DNA from: Microcaldota archaeon
Lineage (GTDB): Archaea > Micrarchaeota > Micrarchaeia > Norongarragalinales > Norongarragalinaceae
NCBI GenBank assembly: GCA_016207165.1
Contig: JACQQD010000011.1
Location: 70,515-134,514, forward strand
Length of the DNA stretch: 64,000 bases
Reading direction: 5' to 3'
This document shows positions 9,519 to 17,321 of the stretch, in pieces. A program made the translations under genes and the position numbers. Below the pieces are notes generated by a model, which saw nothing but the letters and a program-made list of their open reading frames with translations, was not told where the DNA came from and made no database searches. How positions within the stretch are numbered: position 1 is the first letter of the stretch; every line of letters starts with the position of its first letter.

Positions 9519-9829
9519 ATTTGACGCTGGAAATGCAGAAAGCGCTCTCCGAAACGCACTTGGACGAATACGGCTACACCGCCGCCCAAGTGCTCTACGA
9601 CTTGGAAAAGCTTTCCGACCGCGAAACCCACGTCGACGGCTCCAACGCCAACGACGCACTCCATGCGTCGCGTTGCCTGCGGCGCATGGCCGCCGACCCC
9701 AGAACAGCGGCCCGCTTTGCCGAACTCTTGTCCAAAGCGTTCACGGACGACGACGAACCCCACGCCAAAACCTGGGTCGTCCTGGAAGCCGCCCGCCGCT
9801 TCGAAGGCCAAGGAAAAAAAGGACTCTGA
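9515..9829 (+). CDS. Unrecognised protein between atpB and atpD
   Basis: The ATG overlaps the stop of atpB (ATGA), so this gene is translationally coupled into the ATP synthase operon. The 104-residue product is acidic and helical, with no membrane segment, no cysteine except one in ASRCLRRM, and no recognisable motif. [20 protein letters not shown] and [17 protein letters not shown] look like amphipathic helices. Most archaeal A-ATPase operons pass directly from B to D. A role as an assembly or regulatory partner is inferred only from position. It is followed by an A-rich stretch and by the duplicated start of atpD. Confidence 0.8.
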   Translation: MNLTLEMQKALSETHLDEYGYTAAQVLYDLEKLSDRETHVDGSNANDALHASRCLRRMAADPRTAARFAELLSKAFTDDDEPHAKTWVVLEAARRFEGQGKKGL

Positions 9830-9945
9830 AAAAAAACACCAAACCAGAAGACAAAAAGAAAAAAAACCAAAAAAAAATCAAGAAAAGTAGAAGAATTAAT
9901 CAAATGGGAAAAAACGAAATTCAGGACGGAAAATAGTGGAACGTA
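9830..9945 (+). other. A-rich spacer before the atpD leader
   Basis: About 115 bases made largely of A runs interrupted by C and G (for example AAAAAGAAAAAAAACC). The composition is strikingly unlike the GC-rich neighbours. A ten-codon frame MGKNEIQDGK lies at 9904-9936. I see no gene, terminator or TATA box that I would defend here. It could be an unstructured RNA region or inserted sequence. Confidence 0.5.
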
Positions 9946-10071
9946 ATGGCTAAAGAAAACGTCAAACCGACTAGAATGGAACTTCTCAACACGGTCGCCC
10001 CAGGGGGAAGCGTCCCCCTTGGCCCGCCCTGGGCCTCGACCCCCTCAAACGGAGTGAAAAGTCATGGCTAA
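9946..10071 (+). CDS. Leader frame: second copy of the atpD start (MAKENVKPTRMELLNT...)
   Basis: ATG and the next 15 codons encode MAKENVKPTRMELLNT, identical to the N-terminus of atpD, which starts 118 bases downstream. The two DNA copies differ at five bases, all synonymous (AAA/AAG, CCG/CCC, ACT/ACC, AGA/CGC). The frame then diverges through a GC-rich segment whose arms CCAGGGGGA and TCCCCCTTGG form a strong hairpin. It stops with TAA inside the third codon region of atpD. Both copies are preceded by GTGRA-like purine sites. Whether the 41-residue peptide is made is unknown. Confidence 0.55.
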   Translation: MAKENVKPTRMELLNTVAPGGSVPLGPPWASTPSNGVKSHG

Positions 10072-10747
10072 AGAAAACGTCAAGCCCACCCGCATGGAAC
10101 TTCTCAACACGAAAGGCAAGCTCAAGCTCGCCGAAAAAGGCCACAAGCTCCTCAAACAGAAGCGCGACGCCCTGGTATTGGAGTTCTTCCAAGTCATCAA
10201 GAAAGCCAAAGACTTACGAACCCTTGTCGACGAACAACTCATCGCCGCCTACCGGGCCTTGGCCGTAGCCGAAGCCATGCACTCCAGGCTTTTCTTGGAG
10301 ACGGCGGCGGTGGCCGCCCACGAAGCACCCAGCATTTCCGTGTCCCAGCAGAACATTATGGGCGTGCGCATCCCCAAAATCCAGGGCCAAGCCATCCAAC
10401 GCAACATTTTGGAGCGCGGCTACAGCCTGCAAGGAAGTTCCGCTGGATTTGACGAAGCCGTGGACGCCTTCGAGAAATCCGTGGCCATGATCATCCAACT
10501 CGCGGAAACGGAGTCCGCGCTCAAAAAACTGTTGACGGAAATCGAGAAAACCAACCGCCGGGTCAACGCATTGGAGTACAACATCCAACCCTCCATGAAA
10601 GCCACCATGAAGGAAATCCAAGGACACCTCAACCGCTTGGAAGCCGAGTTGTTCTTTTCCCTGAAAGTCACCAAACGAAGACTGGAACGCAAGGCGGAAG
10701 CCGAAGAAGAAAAAGGCAGAGCCGCCGACAAAGCCCAAACCGGCTAA
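10064..10747 (+). CDS. atpD: A-type ATP synthase subunit D (central stalk)
   Basis: Subunit D is the central rotor shaft, a long antiparallel coiled coil reaching into the AB head. The 227-residue protein has the standard features: the N-terminal PTRMELLNTKGKLKLAEKGH, then LLKQKRDALVLEFF, a central short hairpin, and the C-terminal helix with NRRVNALEYNIQPSMKATM, the family's signature. The tail is Lys/Glu-rich. The start is the downstream of two near-identical copies. GGAGTGAAAAGTC precedes it. Its last four bases overlap the stop codon of the convergent dinB. Confidence 0.96.
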   Translation: MAKENVKPTRMELLNTKGKLKLAEKGHKLLKQKRDALVLEFFQVIKKAKDLRTLVDEQLIAAYRALAVAEAMHSRLFLETAAVAAHEAPSISVSQQNIMGVRIPKIQGQAIQRNILERGYSLQGSSAGFDEAVDAFEKSVAMIIQLAETESALKKLLTEIEKTNRRVNALEYNIQPSMKATMKEIQGHLNRLEAELFFSLKVTKRRLERKAEAEEEKGRAADKAQTG

Positions 10748-11793
10748 CCCAACGTCTTCTGCCCCTGCGCATCCACGAACCCGCTTACCCGGACGCCCAC
10801 CAACCGCACCTTTTTCCCAGCCAACAACGGCAACAACAAGGATTTCGCCGTGCTTGTGACGATATCCAAGGACTGGCTCAAGCGGACGGTTTTCGACCGC
10901 ACCAGAGTCGTGAAATCCGAGAACCGCAGCTTGACGCCCACCGTCTTGAAAAACACGCCTTCATTCTTCACGTCCCGCAAGACCCGCTCCGACAACCCGT
11001 ATACGGTCTGGACCACGTCCACGGCGTTGGCGGTGTCCTGGTAAAACGTGTGTTCGCGGGAAACGGATTTCGCCCGCCACGCCTCCGACAACTCGGCACC
11101 GGACTTGCCCCACGCCAAATCACGGAAATAAAACCCGGACACCCCCAAGTGCTCCACCAAAGTTCGAACCGGCGTCTTGGCCAAGTCGCCAATGGTTCGC
11201 ACGCCCACCTGCTCCAAACGCGCCGCGGTCTTCTTTCCAATGCCGGAAAGCGTGTCCACGGAAAGCGGCCACACCCGCGCCTCAAGTTCACTGGGCCGAA
11301 GAACAGTCAAACCATCCGGCTTTTTCAAGGAAGTGGCCAGTTTCGCCAACGCCTTGTTCCACGCGATGCCCACGGAACACGTCAACCCCTCCTCTTCCAG
11401 AATGCGGGCCTTAAGCTGCCGCCCCAACGCCTCGGCCTCCAAAAAAGAGCGGCCACTTAAGTCCAAGTACAACTCGTCCACGCTCACCGGCTGGGCCTTC
11501 GCCGAAAAACACGACGCCAGATTCATGATGCGGCGGGAAACGGCGCCGTAATGCCGGAAATCAACAGGCAGGAAAACGGCGTCCGGGCACGCAAAAAACG
11601 CCCGGGAAATGGGCATGGCCGAATGAACGCCAAATTTTCGTGCTTCGTAGTTGGCGGTGGACACCACGCCCCGGCCCCGTCCACGTCGAGGATCCGCGCC
11701 GACGATCACCGGCTTTCCCCGAATTTCGGGATAACGCAACTCTTCGACTTGCGCGAAAAAACAATCCATGTCCAAATGCAGAATAACCGACAT
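10744..11793 (-). CDS. dinB: Y-family DNA polymerase IV
   Basis: A translesion polymerase that copies across damaged bases. The catalytic core is intact: HLDMDCFFAQVEELRYPEIRG-type N-terminus (two metal-binding acidic residues and an aromatic steric gate), the second carboxylate motif SVDELYLD, thumb motif GIGKKTAARLEQVGV, and a little-finger domain. I start at MSVILHLDMD (349 residues), as in the family, although an ATG 42 bases upstream is open. The C-terminus ends in AQGQKTLG without the aromatic pair of a normal PCNA-binding box. It is convergent with atpD and divergent from the ABCE1 gene across paired hairpins. Confidence 0.93.
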   Translation of the reverse strand: MSVILHLDMDCFFAQVEELRYPEIRGKPVIVGADPRRGRGRGVVSTANYEARKFGVHSAMPISRAFFACPDAVFLPVDFRHYGAVSRRIMNLASCFSAKAQPVSVDELYLDLSGRSFLEAEALGRQLKARILEEEGLTCSVGIAWNKALAKLATSLKKPDGLTVLRPSELEARVWPLSVDTLSGIGKKTAARLEQVGVRTIGDLAKTPVRTLVEHLGVSGFYFRDLAWGKSGAELSEAWRAKSVSREHTFYQDTANAVDVVQTVYGLSERVLRDVKNEGVFFKTVGVKLRFSDFTTLVRSKTVRLSQSLDIVTSTAKSLLLPLLAGKKVRLVGVRVSGFVDAQGQKTLG

Positions 11794-11836
11794 ACCGGTC
11801 TGGCCCTCCCGCCCATCAACGGGAAAACACGGCAAT

Positions 11837-11928
11837 ACAGTAAACCACGAAAGTTTCCCGACAAAATAGTCGTGGTTTACTGTCTAGCAAACCCCGCCTA
11901 TTCGTTGTGAAATTTGCGGGGTTTGCTA
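11837..11928. repeat. Two tandem hairpins between dinB and the ABCE1 gene
   Basis: Two perfect inverted repeats stand side by side. The first has 14-base arms (ACAGTAAACCACGA at 11837 and its complement ending at 11883). The second has 13-base arms (TAGCAAACCCCGC at 11885, complement ending at 11928) and is 44 bases long. They lie between divergent genes, so they are not terminators. The second overlaps the TATA-like GCTATAAAAG that probably serves ABCE1. A related element occurs near 19.8 kb. Confidence 0.8.
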
Positions 11929-12025
11929 TAAAAGCGGCGGCAGACCTGCTGGCCGGTGACCCGCGCAAAAGCGTTTTTAACGCGGAAAACCAGGAACTCT
12001 TCAAAACAAATCCAGTGAAAACTTT

Positions 12026-13669
12026 ATGCCGCAAGGAAAGCGTTTGGCTGTTGTCAACCAAGACTTGTGCAAACCCGACCAATGCCAGTTGGAATGCATT
12101 GAAGTCTGCCCCGTCAACAAACTCAACCAGGAATGCATTGTCTTGTCGGATAACCGAAAACTGGCCGTCATTTCCGCCCCGCTGTGCACCGGCTGCGGCT
12201 TGTGCATCAAGAAATGCCCGTTCCACGCCATCGACATCGTCAACCTCGTCGCGCCCGTGGAAGATTTGCTGGTGTACTCCTACGGAGAAAACAGCTTCAA
12301 ATTGTATGGCTTGGCGCTACCCAACAAGGGCGTGTACGGCATGCTGGGCGACAACGGGTGTGGGAAAAGCACGAACATCAAGCTGCTCAACCGCACGTTG
12401 GACATCCAGCGAATGCCCGTCAAGGAATGGCAGAACTTTTTCACGGAAAAAAAATCGTTGGTCGTCAAACCCCAGGAATTGGTGTCCGCCCACTTGGGCA
12501 ACGTCGGCAAACTTCTGGAAAAAATCGGGGGCCCACGGCTTGACGAACTCAAGGACGCGTTGGACCTCGAATCGCTTTGGACCAGGGACTTTGAAGAGCT
12601 ATCCGGAGGCGAACTGCAGCGCGTCATGGTGGCGGCGGCGTTGTGCAAGAAAACCGGGGCGTACTTGTTGGATGAACCCTTCGCGTTTTTGGATTACGCC
12701 TACCGCATTAAACTCGTCGAGTACCTCCGCACCAAATTCCAAGACCAACACGTCCTCTTGGTAGACCACGACTTGTCGCTTCTAAGCTATGCCTGCAACC
12801 AGACGTACATCTTGTACGGCGAACCCGGCGTGTACGGAATCGTTTCCCAACCGTATTCCACCGACCGAGCCATCCACATGTTCCTGGAAGGCTTCCTGGA
12901 AGGGGAAAACGTGCGCTTCCGCGATGAGCCCGTCAAGTTCAAGACCGGCGCCGAAGAAAAACACGTCGAAAAAAACGTTTCCCTTCCATCCGCCCAAATC
13001 ACGCGGGGCACCTTCACGGTTTCCAATCCTTCCGACGTGCCGCTTCACGCCGGCGAAATCGTGGCCCTGGTGGGAAGAAACGGCACAGGTAAAAGCACGC
13101 TGGCCGCGCATTTCGCGGAGAAACTCGGCGGGTCGCTTAAACCCCAGCTCTTGGAGCGCTCCGACGACTTGGTGCTCGGCGTTCTCCGCACCGACACGCC
13201 GTTCCAGCAACGCTTCATCCACGACATGAACCTCAAAAAACAAGAGTTCTTCACCTTCAACCAGCTCAGTGGAGGCGAACTCCAGAAAGTCCGCGTGTTT
13301 GAAGCCCTCGCAAAGGACGCGCCGCTTTACGTAGTGGACGAGCCGACCAACATGATGGACGTGAAAGGCCGCGTCATGCTGTCAAGGCTGTTACGCGAAA
13401 AAGCCAGGGAAGGCGGCTCGATTCTTTTAATCGACCACGACCTGGAATTCGTTTTGAACACCGCCCACCGCCTCATGATCCTGGAAGGCGAACCCGCCAA
13501 AAACGGCCGCGTCGCCGGCGTCTACCCCAAAATGGAGGGGATTGCAAAGTTGTTGAAAGAATTCGGCTTGACGTATCGCCGGGACCAAAAGACGGACCGC
13601 CTCAAGCTGAACAAGGCCGGCTCCGTAAAAGACAGGCAATTGAAGGAATCCGGCCGATTCGTGGAATAA
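12026..13669 (+). CDS. abce1: ABCE1/RLI ribosome recycling ATPase
   Basis: This essential archaeal and eukaryotic factor splits ribosomes after termination. The 547-residue protein has the two N-terminal [4Fe-4S] clusters (CKPDQCQLECIEVCPVN and CTGCGLCIKKCP) and then two ABC ATPase domains with P-loops GDNGCGKST and GRNGTGKST. Both have the signature LSGGELQ, and the Walker B regions are LLDEPFAFLD and VVDEPTNMMD. Length is slightly below the usual 590. TATA-like sequences lie at 11923-11932 and near 11972, the latter inside a small GCGTTTTTAACGC palindrome. The downstream gene is convergent. Confidence 0.96.
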   Translation: MPQGKRLAVVNQDLCKPDQCQLECIEVCPVNKLNQECIVLSDNRKLAVISAPLCTGCGLCIKKCPFHAIDIVNLVAPVEDLLVYSYGENSFKLYGLALPNKGVYGMLGDNGCGKSTNIKLLNRTLDIQRMPVKEWQNFFTEKKSLVVKPQELVSAHLGNVGKLLEKIGGPRLDELKDALDLESLWTRDFEELSGGELQRVMVAAALCKKTGAYLLDEPFAFLDYAYRIKLVEYLRTKFQDQHVLLVDHDLSLLSYACNQTYILYGEPGVYGIVSQPYSTDRAIHMFLEGFLEGENVRFRDEPVKFKTGAEEKHVEKNVSLPSAQITRGTFTVSNPSDVPLHAGEIVALVGRNGTGKSTLAAHFAEKLGGSLKPQLLERSDDLVLGVLRTDTPFQQRFIHDMNLKKQEFFTFNQLSGGELQKVRVFEALAKDAPLYVVDEPTNMMDVKGRVMLSRLLREKAREGGSILLIDHDLEFVLNTAHRLMILEGEPAKNGRVAGVYPKMEGIAKLLKEFGLTYRRDQKTDRLKLNKAGSVKDRQLKESGRFVE

Positions 13670-13684
13670 AAAAAATGCGGGGCG

Positions 13685-14248
13685 TTAGGTCGTAACCTTC
13701 AACACGATTTGTTGGCCGTCCCGAAGCAACAATTCGCCGAACTGGTCTGAAGCCGACCCGTCCACCGTCATTTCAACACGACCGCAGTACTGGCCCACGC
13801 ATTTCGCGTCCAAGCGCGTGCCCCACACCGCGAAAAAGTTGCCCAACGTGTAATCCCGCGTGTCCGGAGACTCCACGTGAATCACGCCGTCCGGCTCATG
13901 CGTATGCAGGGGCTCGTGGCGCACGCCGATGCCGATGTTCACTGGAATGGGCACCGGTTTTCCATCCACGAAGATTTCCAGTTGCGAGTGCCAATGAATC
14001 GGGGCGTTGGACAACTTGGGCGGGTACGAAACCGCCCCGGCACCCGAACCGCCTTGCGAAAACAAGTACAGCATGCCGCCGGACAAGACCACCAAAACCA
14101 CCAACACCAACACTTTTCCTTTGTGCTTTTTGAAGTCCAAAAACGGTTTTTTTGGCGCGACGTAATGCTTGGCGTTTTCGTGGTCCCGCAACGCATCCGC
14201 GGATTTGAAGGCGCCGCCACAATCCGTGCACCGGTGTTCGTCCGTCAT
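13685..14248 (-). CDS. C2H2 zinc finger membrane protein with extracytoplasmic domain
   Basis: Three parts are visible. The first is a cytosolic C2H2 zinc finger (CTDCGGAFKSADALRDH, then H after ENAK) at residues 7-28. The second is a single membrane helix at about 45-67. The third is an extracytoplasmic domain rich in His: HWHSQLEIFVDGKPVPIPVN, then HEPLHTHEPDGVIHVES and LGNFFAVWG, with two cysteines in CVGQYC. The last domain resembles uncharacterised bacterial and archaeal secreted domains with the same HTHD/GVIHVE pattern. The histidines suggest metal binding (inference). It begins the minus-strand redox operon's last position, after the membrane protein and DsbA-like genes. Confidence 0.8.
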   Translation of the reverse strand: MTDEHRCTDCGGAFKSADALRDHENAKHYVAPKKPFLDFKKHKGKVLVLVVLVVLSGGMLYLFSQGGSGAGAVSYPPKLSNAPIHWHSQLEIFVDGKPVPIPVNIGIGVRHEPLHTHEPDGVIHVESPDTRDYTLGNFFAVWGTRLDAKCVGQYCGRVEMTVDGSASDQFGELLLRDGQQIVLKVTT

Positions 14249-14255
14249 GTGGCAA

Positions 14256-14501
14256 CTACCTCAGGCTTGAAAACCAAAGCGAACCCGTCTTTCCGTTCTC
14301 GCACACCGCCGTGCACGGCCCCGCCACCGGCCCATCCTGGTCGGAAACAAACCACGCCGGCACGGCTTGACCCTTCTCCAAAGATACTTCCGACGAGAAC
14401 AATGCGCCGGATTGCGGTTGAAGCCCTTGAGACAACTTGAACGCGGCAAACGAGGCCACCACCAAGCCTAAGACCACCAAAACCAAGACAATCTTCTTCA
14501 T
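14256..14501 (-). CDS. Small membrane-anchored protein with a cysteine pair
   Basis: An 81-residue protein with an N-terminal signal or anchor helix (MKKIVLVLVVLGLVVASFAA) followed by an extracytoplasmic tail with CTAVC. The start was chosen because AAGGAGG lies 9-15 bases upstream and the ATG overlaps the stop of the preceding gene (ATGA). No family is recognised. The cysteine pair and its place in a DsbA-like operon suggest a thiol role (inference). Confidence 0.7.
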   Translation of the reverse strand: MKKIVLVLVVLGLVVASFAAFKLSQGLQPQSGALFSSEVSLEKGQAVPAWFVSDQDGPVAGPCTAVCENGKTGSLWFSSLR

Positions 14502-15031
14502 GTGCGTTTCTCCTCCTTGACTTGACACGACGCGCAAGCGCCGTTGACTTTACCCGAAAAAAAGTAAAGCGACGACAGCGTCAGGCCCCCGCCCGCCAAC
14601 AAAAACGCGTCGCGGTGCTCCAACAAGAACAGCGTGGCGCCGGAACCCAAAAACGAGAACACGCCGGCCAGGCACCCCGCGCACGCCGCCGTGGAATACA
14701 AGCCCGAAAAAAATCCCGGCACCAATCCCGCGGCCGCCGCGCCCGTGGCGTGGCGGTCCTGCGTCAACACGTAATGCATCATGGCGACCAACAACCCCAT
14801 GCCCGCCGAGTACGCCGCCAACAACGCGTACGTCCACCACGGCGCGATGGCCAGCCAGAATTCCAACGTGTTGCCGGGAATGGTGAACACCGGAACCAAG
14901 ACGTACAGCACGGCGAACAAAACAGCGGAACCCGCCGCCAAAGCCTGCCGCGTCTCGTCCAAAAACACGGTGGCCAACGCCAGTCGAACGGAACGCCACG
15001 CCTCACGCAATGACTTCACCAGCAAAATCAA
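14498..15031 (-). CDS. Polytopic membrane protein with cysteine pairs
   Basis: A 177-residue protein with four or five membrane helices. Conserved-looking cysteines occur in STAACAGCLAGVFSFLG, at a membrane edge, and in the C-terminal tail GACASCQVK, so each end of the second half carries a CxxC. The start used is TTG 15031, which overlaps the stop of the DsbA-like gene. GTG 15019 (MKSLREAW) is an equally credible start. No family is recognised with certainty. Its placement between a DsbA-like protein and two small redox-type proteins suggests it passes electrons or metal across the membrane (inference). Confidence 0.75.
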   Translation of the reverse strand: MILLVKSLREAWRSVRLALATVFLDETRQALAAGSAVLFAVLYVLVPVFTIPGNTLEFWLAIAPWWTYALLAAYSAGMGLLVAMMHYVLTQDRHATGAAAAGLVPGFFSGLYSTAACAGCLAGVFSFLGSGATLFLLEHRDAFLLAGGGLTLSSLYFFSGKVNGACASCQVKEEKRT

Positions 15032-15825
15032 CCCGAAAGCTCCGCATCAATGGCCTGCGTGATGACGGCATACGGTTGCGCACCGACAATGGCCAAGCCG
15101 TTGACGAAAAACGTGGGCGTGCCGGACACGCCGACTTTCACGCCGTCGGCGAAGTCCTGTTGCACGGCTTGCGTATACTTGCCGGAATCAAAGCACTCGT
15201 TGAACGTCGCGGCGTTCAAGCCGAGTTCCTCCGCCCATTTTTTGTCAAAAGGCACGTCCACGGTGCCTGGGCCCAGCTTGTCCTGTTCGGCGAAAATCTT
15301 GTCATGCATCTCGAAATAGTTGCCTTGGTCTCCAGCACACCGCGCCGCCTCCGCGTACACCGGCGCGTTGGGGTGGAACGACAGCGGGAAGTCCTTGAAA
15401 ATGAAGCGCACCTTTCCGGCGTCCACGTAATCCTTGAAAAGGGAGGGAATGACTTCGTTGAACGATTTTCGGCAGAACGGGCACTGGTAATCCGAAAACT
15501 CGACCACGGTCACTTTCGCATCCGACTTTCCACGCCCAGCGGCAAACGAGCCCAACACAGTAGCCACGTCAGCGGCAGGAAGGGCCGTGGGTTGCGGAGC
15601 CGCCGGCGCCAGGGCCGCCGAACCGCCTCCGGAAATTTGGATGGCGGAAAGGCCCTTAGCCAGGGTGCCGGAAGCGGAAATGAAGGCGAACGACAAAATC
15701 AGGGAGGAAACCACGACGGAAACCGCCAACACGTACAAGGCCTTTGAACCGGAATCGCTCCGGGGATGCGAAGAAGGATGCGCGTGCGAAGCATGCGTGG
15801 ACTCGTGTTCCGTCAAGAAAACCAC
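15028..15825 (-). CDS. DsbA-like membrane-anchored thiol-disulfide oxidoreductase
   Basis: A 265-residue protein with a His-rich N-terminus (HESTHASHAHPSSH), one membrane anchor (about residues 28-52), an Ala/Pro linker, and a thioredoxin-fold domain of the DsbA/BdbD class. The active site is CPFC in VVEFSDYQCPFCRKSFNEV. The cis-proline loop is VSGTPTFFVNG. It would form or shuffle disulfides in extracytoplasmic proteins. It is first in a four-gene minus-strand operon. The divergent intergenic region to 15911 holds AATGT/ACATT arms and a perfect GCGCGG-A-CCGCGC palindrome. Confidence 0.92.
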   Translation of the reverse strand: MVFLTEHESTHASHAHPSSHPRSDSGSKALYVLAVSVVVSSLILSFAFISASGTLAKGLSAIQISGGGSAALAPAAPQPTALPAADVATVLGSFAAGRGKSDAKVTVVEFSDYQCPFCRKSFNEVIPSLFKDYVDAGKVRFIFKDFPLSFHPNAPVYAEAARCAGDQGNYFEMHDKIFAEQDKLGPGTVDVPFDKKWAEELGLNAATFNECFDSGKYTQAVQQDFADGVKVGVSGTPTFFVNGLAIVGAQPYAVITQAIDAELSG

Positions 15826-15833
15826 CGGTTCCT

Positions 15834-15878
15834 AATGTAACCTTTTTGTAACATTGCGCGGACCGCGCATTTAAATCT
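15834..15878. promoter_or_regulatory. Divergent regulatory region with two palindromes and a TATA box
   Basis: Between the DsbA-like gene and the plus-strand operon are AATGT...ACATT arms (15834-15855) containing two copies of TGTAAC, then the perfect palindrome GCGCGG-A-CCGCGC (15856-15868). The TATA-like ATTTAAAT follows immediately (about 15869-15876) and would place a transcript start near the ATG at 15911. The palindromes are well placed for operator function. Confidence 0.55.
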
Positions 15879-15910
15879 TTCGGGCTCCGAAGCCTTGCAG
15901 GTGGTTTTGC

Positions 15911-16222
15911 ATGGATTACACGAACGCCTTCACGCAAGGGTTGGTGTTGTTGGCGTCACTGGGTTTTCTGGCGGCGGTGTACTACACGTACCGCTTGTCG
16001 CAGGAAACCAAGGGCGAAAAGTATTGGACGTTTTTTTTGGTCGCCGCCTTGGCGCTGGCCATGCCGTACTGGCTCTCCGTCCCCCACGACTTGAACCTCA
16101 TCCCCACGGGCACCACCACGGCGATTGGGGAAGTCGCCGCCATCGCCGGTGCGCTCAGCCTGGCGTACGCCTCGCACGGCCTTTACCAGACCATGAAACG
16201 CATCAGAAAACGCGTGGAGTGA
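15911..16222 (+). CDS. Small three-helix membrane protein
   Basis: A 103-residue protein with three predicted membrane helices (about 10-28, 40-60 and 70-92) and a basic C-terminal tail (KRIRKRVE). There are no cysteines. The sequence resembles no family I can name. It is the first gene of a three-gene plus-strand unit with a winged-helix regulator and a glutaredoxin-like protein, separated by 4 and 3 bases. Confidence 0.75.
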   Translation: MDYTNAFTQGLVLLASLGFLAAVYYTYRLSQETKGEKYWTFFLVAALALAMPYWLSVPHDLNLIPTGTTTAIGEVAAIAGALSLAYASHGLYQTMKRIRKRVE

Positions 16223-16226
16223 TGGC

Positions 16227-16502
16227 GTGCAGAACAAGTCCATCCTGTTTTACTGGAGCCGAGGCGCGGAGGTACGCCGAAAAATACTGAGGCTCGTCCA
16301 CCACGCCAACCAGAAAAACAAGCCCGCGTTTCTTAACGCGTTGGCCAAGACGCTCAAACTCTCGCACGTCGCCGTCAAAAAACACGTGGACTTGTTGCTC
16401 GAAGAAGGCTTTTTGGAGGAAGTCAACCCCGGCGGCAAGCCCATTTATCTTCGGCTCTCCAAAAACGGTGCAACCGTTTTAAGCGAGTTTTCCAAGAATT
16501 GA
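16227..16502 (+). CDS. Winged-helix transcription regulator
   Basis: A 91-residue basic protein made almost entirely of a winged helix-turn-helix of the ArsR/MarR-like archaeal type. LSHVAVKKHVDLLLEEGFLE is the recognition helix region and PIYLRLSKNGATVLSEF the wing and last helix. The start is GTG, four bases after the upstream stop. No metal-binding cysteines are present, so it probably senses something other than metal through thiols, or acts constitutively. It is a candidate for binding the palindromes at 15.83-15.87 kb. Confidence 0.8.
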   Translation: MQNKSILFYWSRGAEVRRKILRLVHHANQKNKPAFLNALAKTLKLSHVAVKKHVDLLLEEGFLEEVNPGGKPIYLRLSKNGATVLSEFSKN

Positions 16503-16505
16503 TGT

Positions 16506-16820
16506 ATGGACGTCAAACTGTACCACACGCAAACCTGCCACATCTGGTCGAAGGCACTGGAAGAACTGAAAAAGGCGTTTGCGGAATCCGGCGTCCGCGT
16601 TGAAATCAAAACCATCGTCGTGAACACGCAAGAAGAAGCCGAACAACACCGTTTTTTGGGTTCGCCCACCCTGCACGTCAACGGACGGGACGTGGACCCC
16701 ATGGCTGAAAAAATGACGCGGTACGGGTTGTCGGCGTGCCGAACCTACTGGTGGAAAGGCAAATCCTTCGAGTACCCACCCGAAGAAATGGTCTTGCAGG
16801 CGCTGAAAACGGAAACGTAG
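16506..16820 (+). CDS. Glutaredoxin/thioredoxin-like protein with CxxW motif
   Basis: A 104-residue thioredoxin-fold protein of the family found near mercury and redox genes. The N-terminus is LYHTQTCHIWSKALEEL, where the family usually has C-P-N-W. The central part RFLGSPTLHVNGRDVDP contains the cis-proline loop, and the C-terminal YGLSACRTY carries the second conserved cysteine. The two distant cysteines could bind metal or act as a redox pair. It is cotranscribed with the winged-helix gene. Confidence 0.8.
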   Translation: MDVKLYHTQTCHIWSKALEELKKAFAESGVRVEIKTIVVNTQEEAEQHRFLGSPTLHVNGRDVDPMAEKMTRYGLSACRTYWWKGKSFEYPPEEMVLQALKTET

Positions 16821-16836
16821 CGGGCCCGACCCCGTT

Positions 16837-17226
16837 TCACTTGGCGGCATCCACCATTTGTCGAAGTTCCTTCGCCGCCGGCTCCGCTTTTTCCTTGGAA
16901 ATCTCCGGGAAAAACTCGGAAACCATGGCCGGGTTCATGCCGGCAATGACGGTCTTTCCATCCTTTTCAAACACGTTGATCTTGCACGGCATGCACAAGG
17001 ACACGAAACGGTTCCGGTTCAAAAACTCGTTTCCGTATTTTCCGGAGCAAATCTCGATGATTTTCAGCGGTTTCTGCTGGAAGCCTTTGGCGGCCAACCG
17101 CTCGGCCACATCGTACACTCCAAACACGGTCCAACCCGCTTTTTCCACGGCACTTAAAACGGAGACCGTGGCCTCGTCCACGCTTTTCCGGGTTTCAACG
17201 GCGTACATGAAGTCGTCTGGATTCAT
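16837..17226 (-). CDS. DUF302 family protein
   Basis: A 129-residue protein matching the DUF302 fold: an N-terminal ETRKSVDEATVSVLSAVEKA helix region, VFGVYDVAERL, PLKIIEICSGKYGNEFL, and the typical VSLCMPCKINVFEKDGKTVI with a CxxC. The role of the family is unknown; members occur beside thioredoxins and metal genes. ATG 17226 follows AAGGTGG at good spacing; a TTG six bases upstream is in frame. It is convergent with the glutaredoxin-like gene and lies downstream of copA. Confidence 0.88.
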   Translation of the reverse strand: MNPDDFMYAVETRKSVDEATVSVLSAVEKAGWTVFGVYDVAERLAAKGFQQKPLKIIEICSGKYGNEFLNRNRFVSLCMPCKINVFEKDGKTVIAGMNPAMVSEFFPEISKEKAEPAAKELRQMVDAAK

Positions 17227-17321
17227 TTTCAACCACCTTCAGCGTTTCCTTTTTACATGAACGTCCCGTGCTATAAGGCCGGACGGTTTCGCCGCGTCAC
17301 CCACTCTTACCGTAAAAAAAC

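Noticed and set aside
11837-11928. Tandem hairpins as transcription terminators
   Set aside because: They separate divergent genes, so no transcript would end here, and no T run follows.
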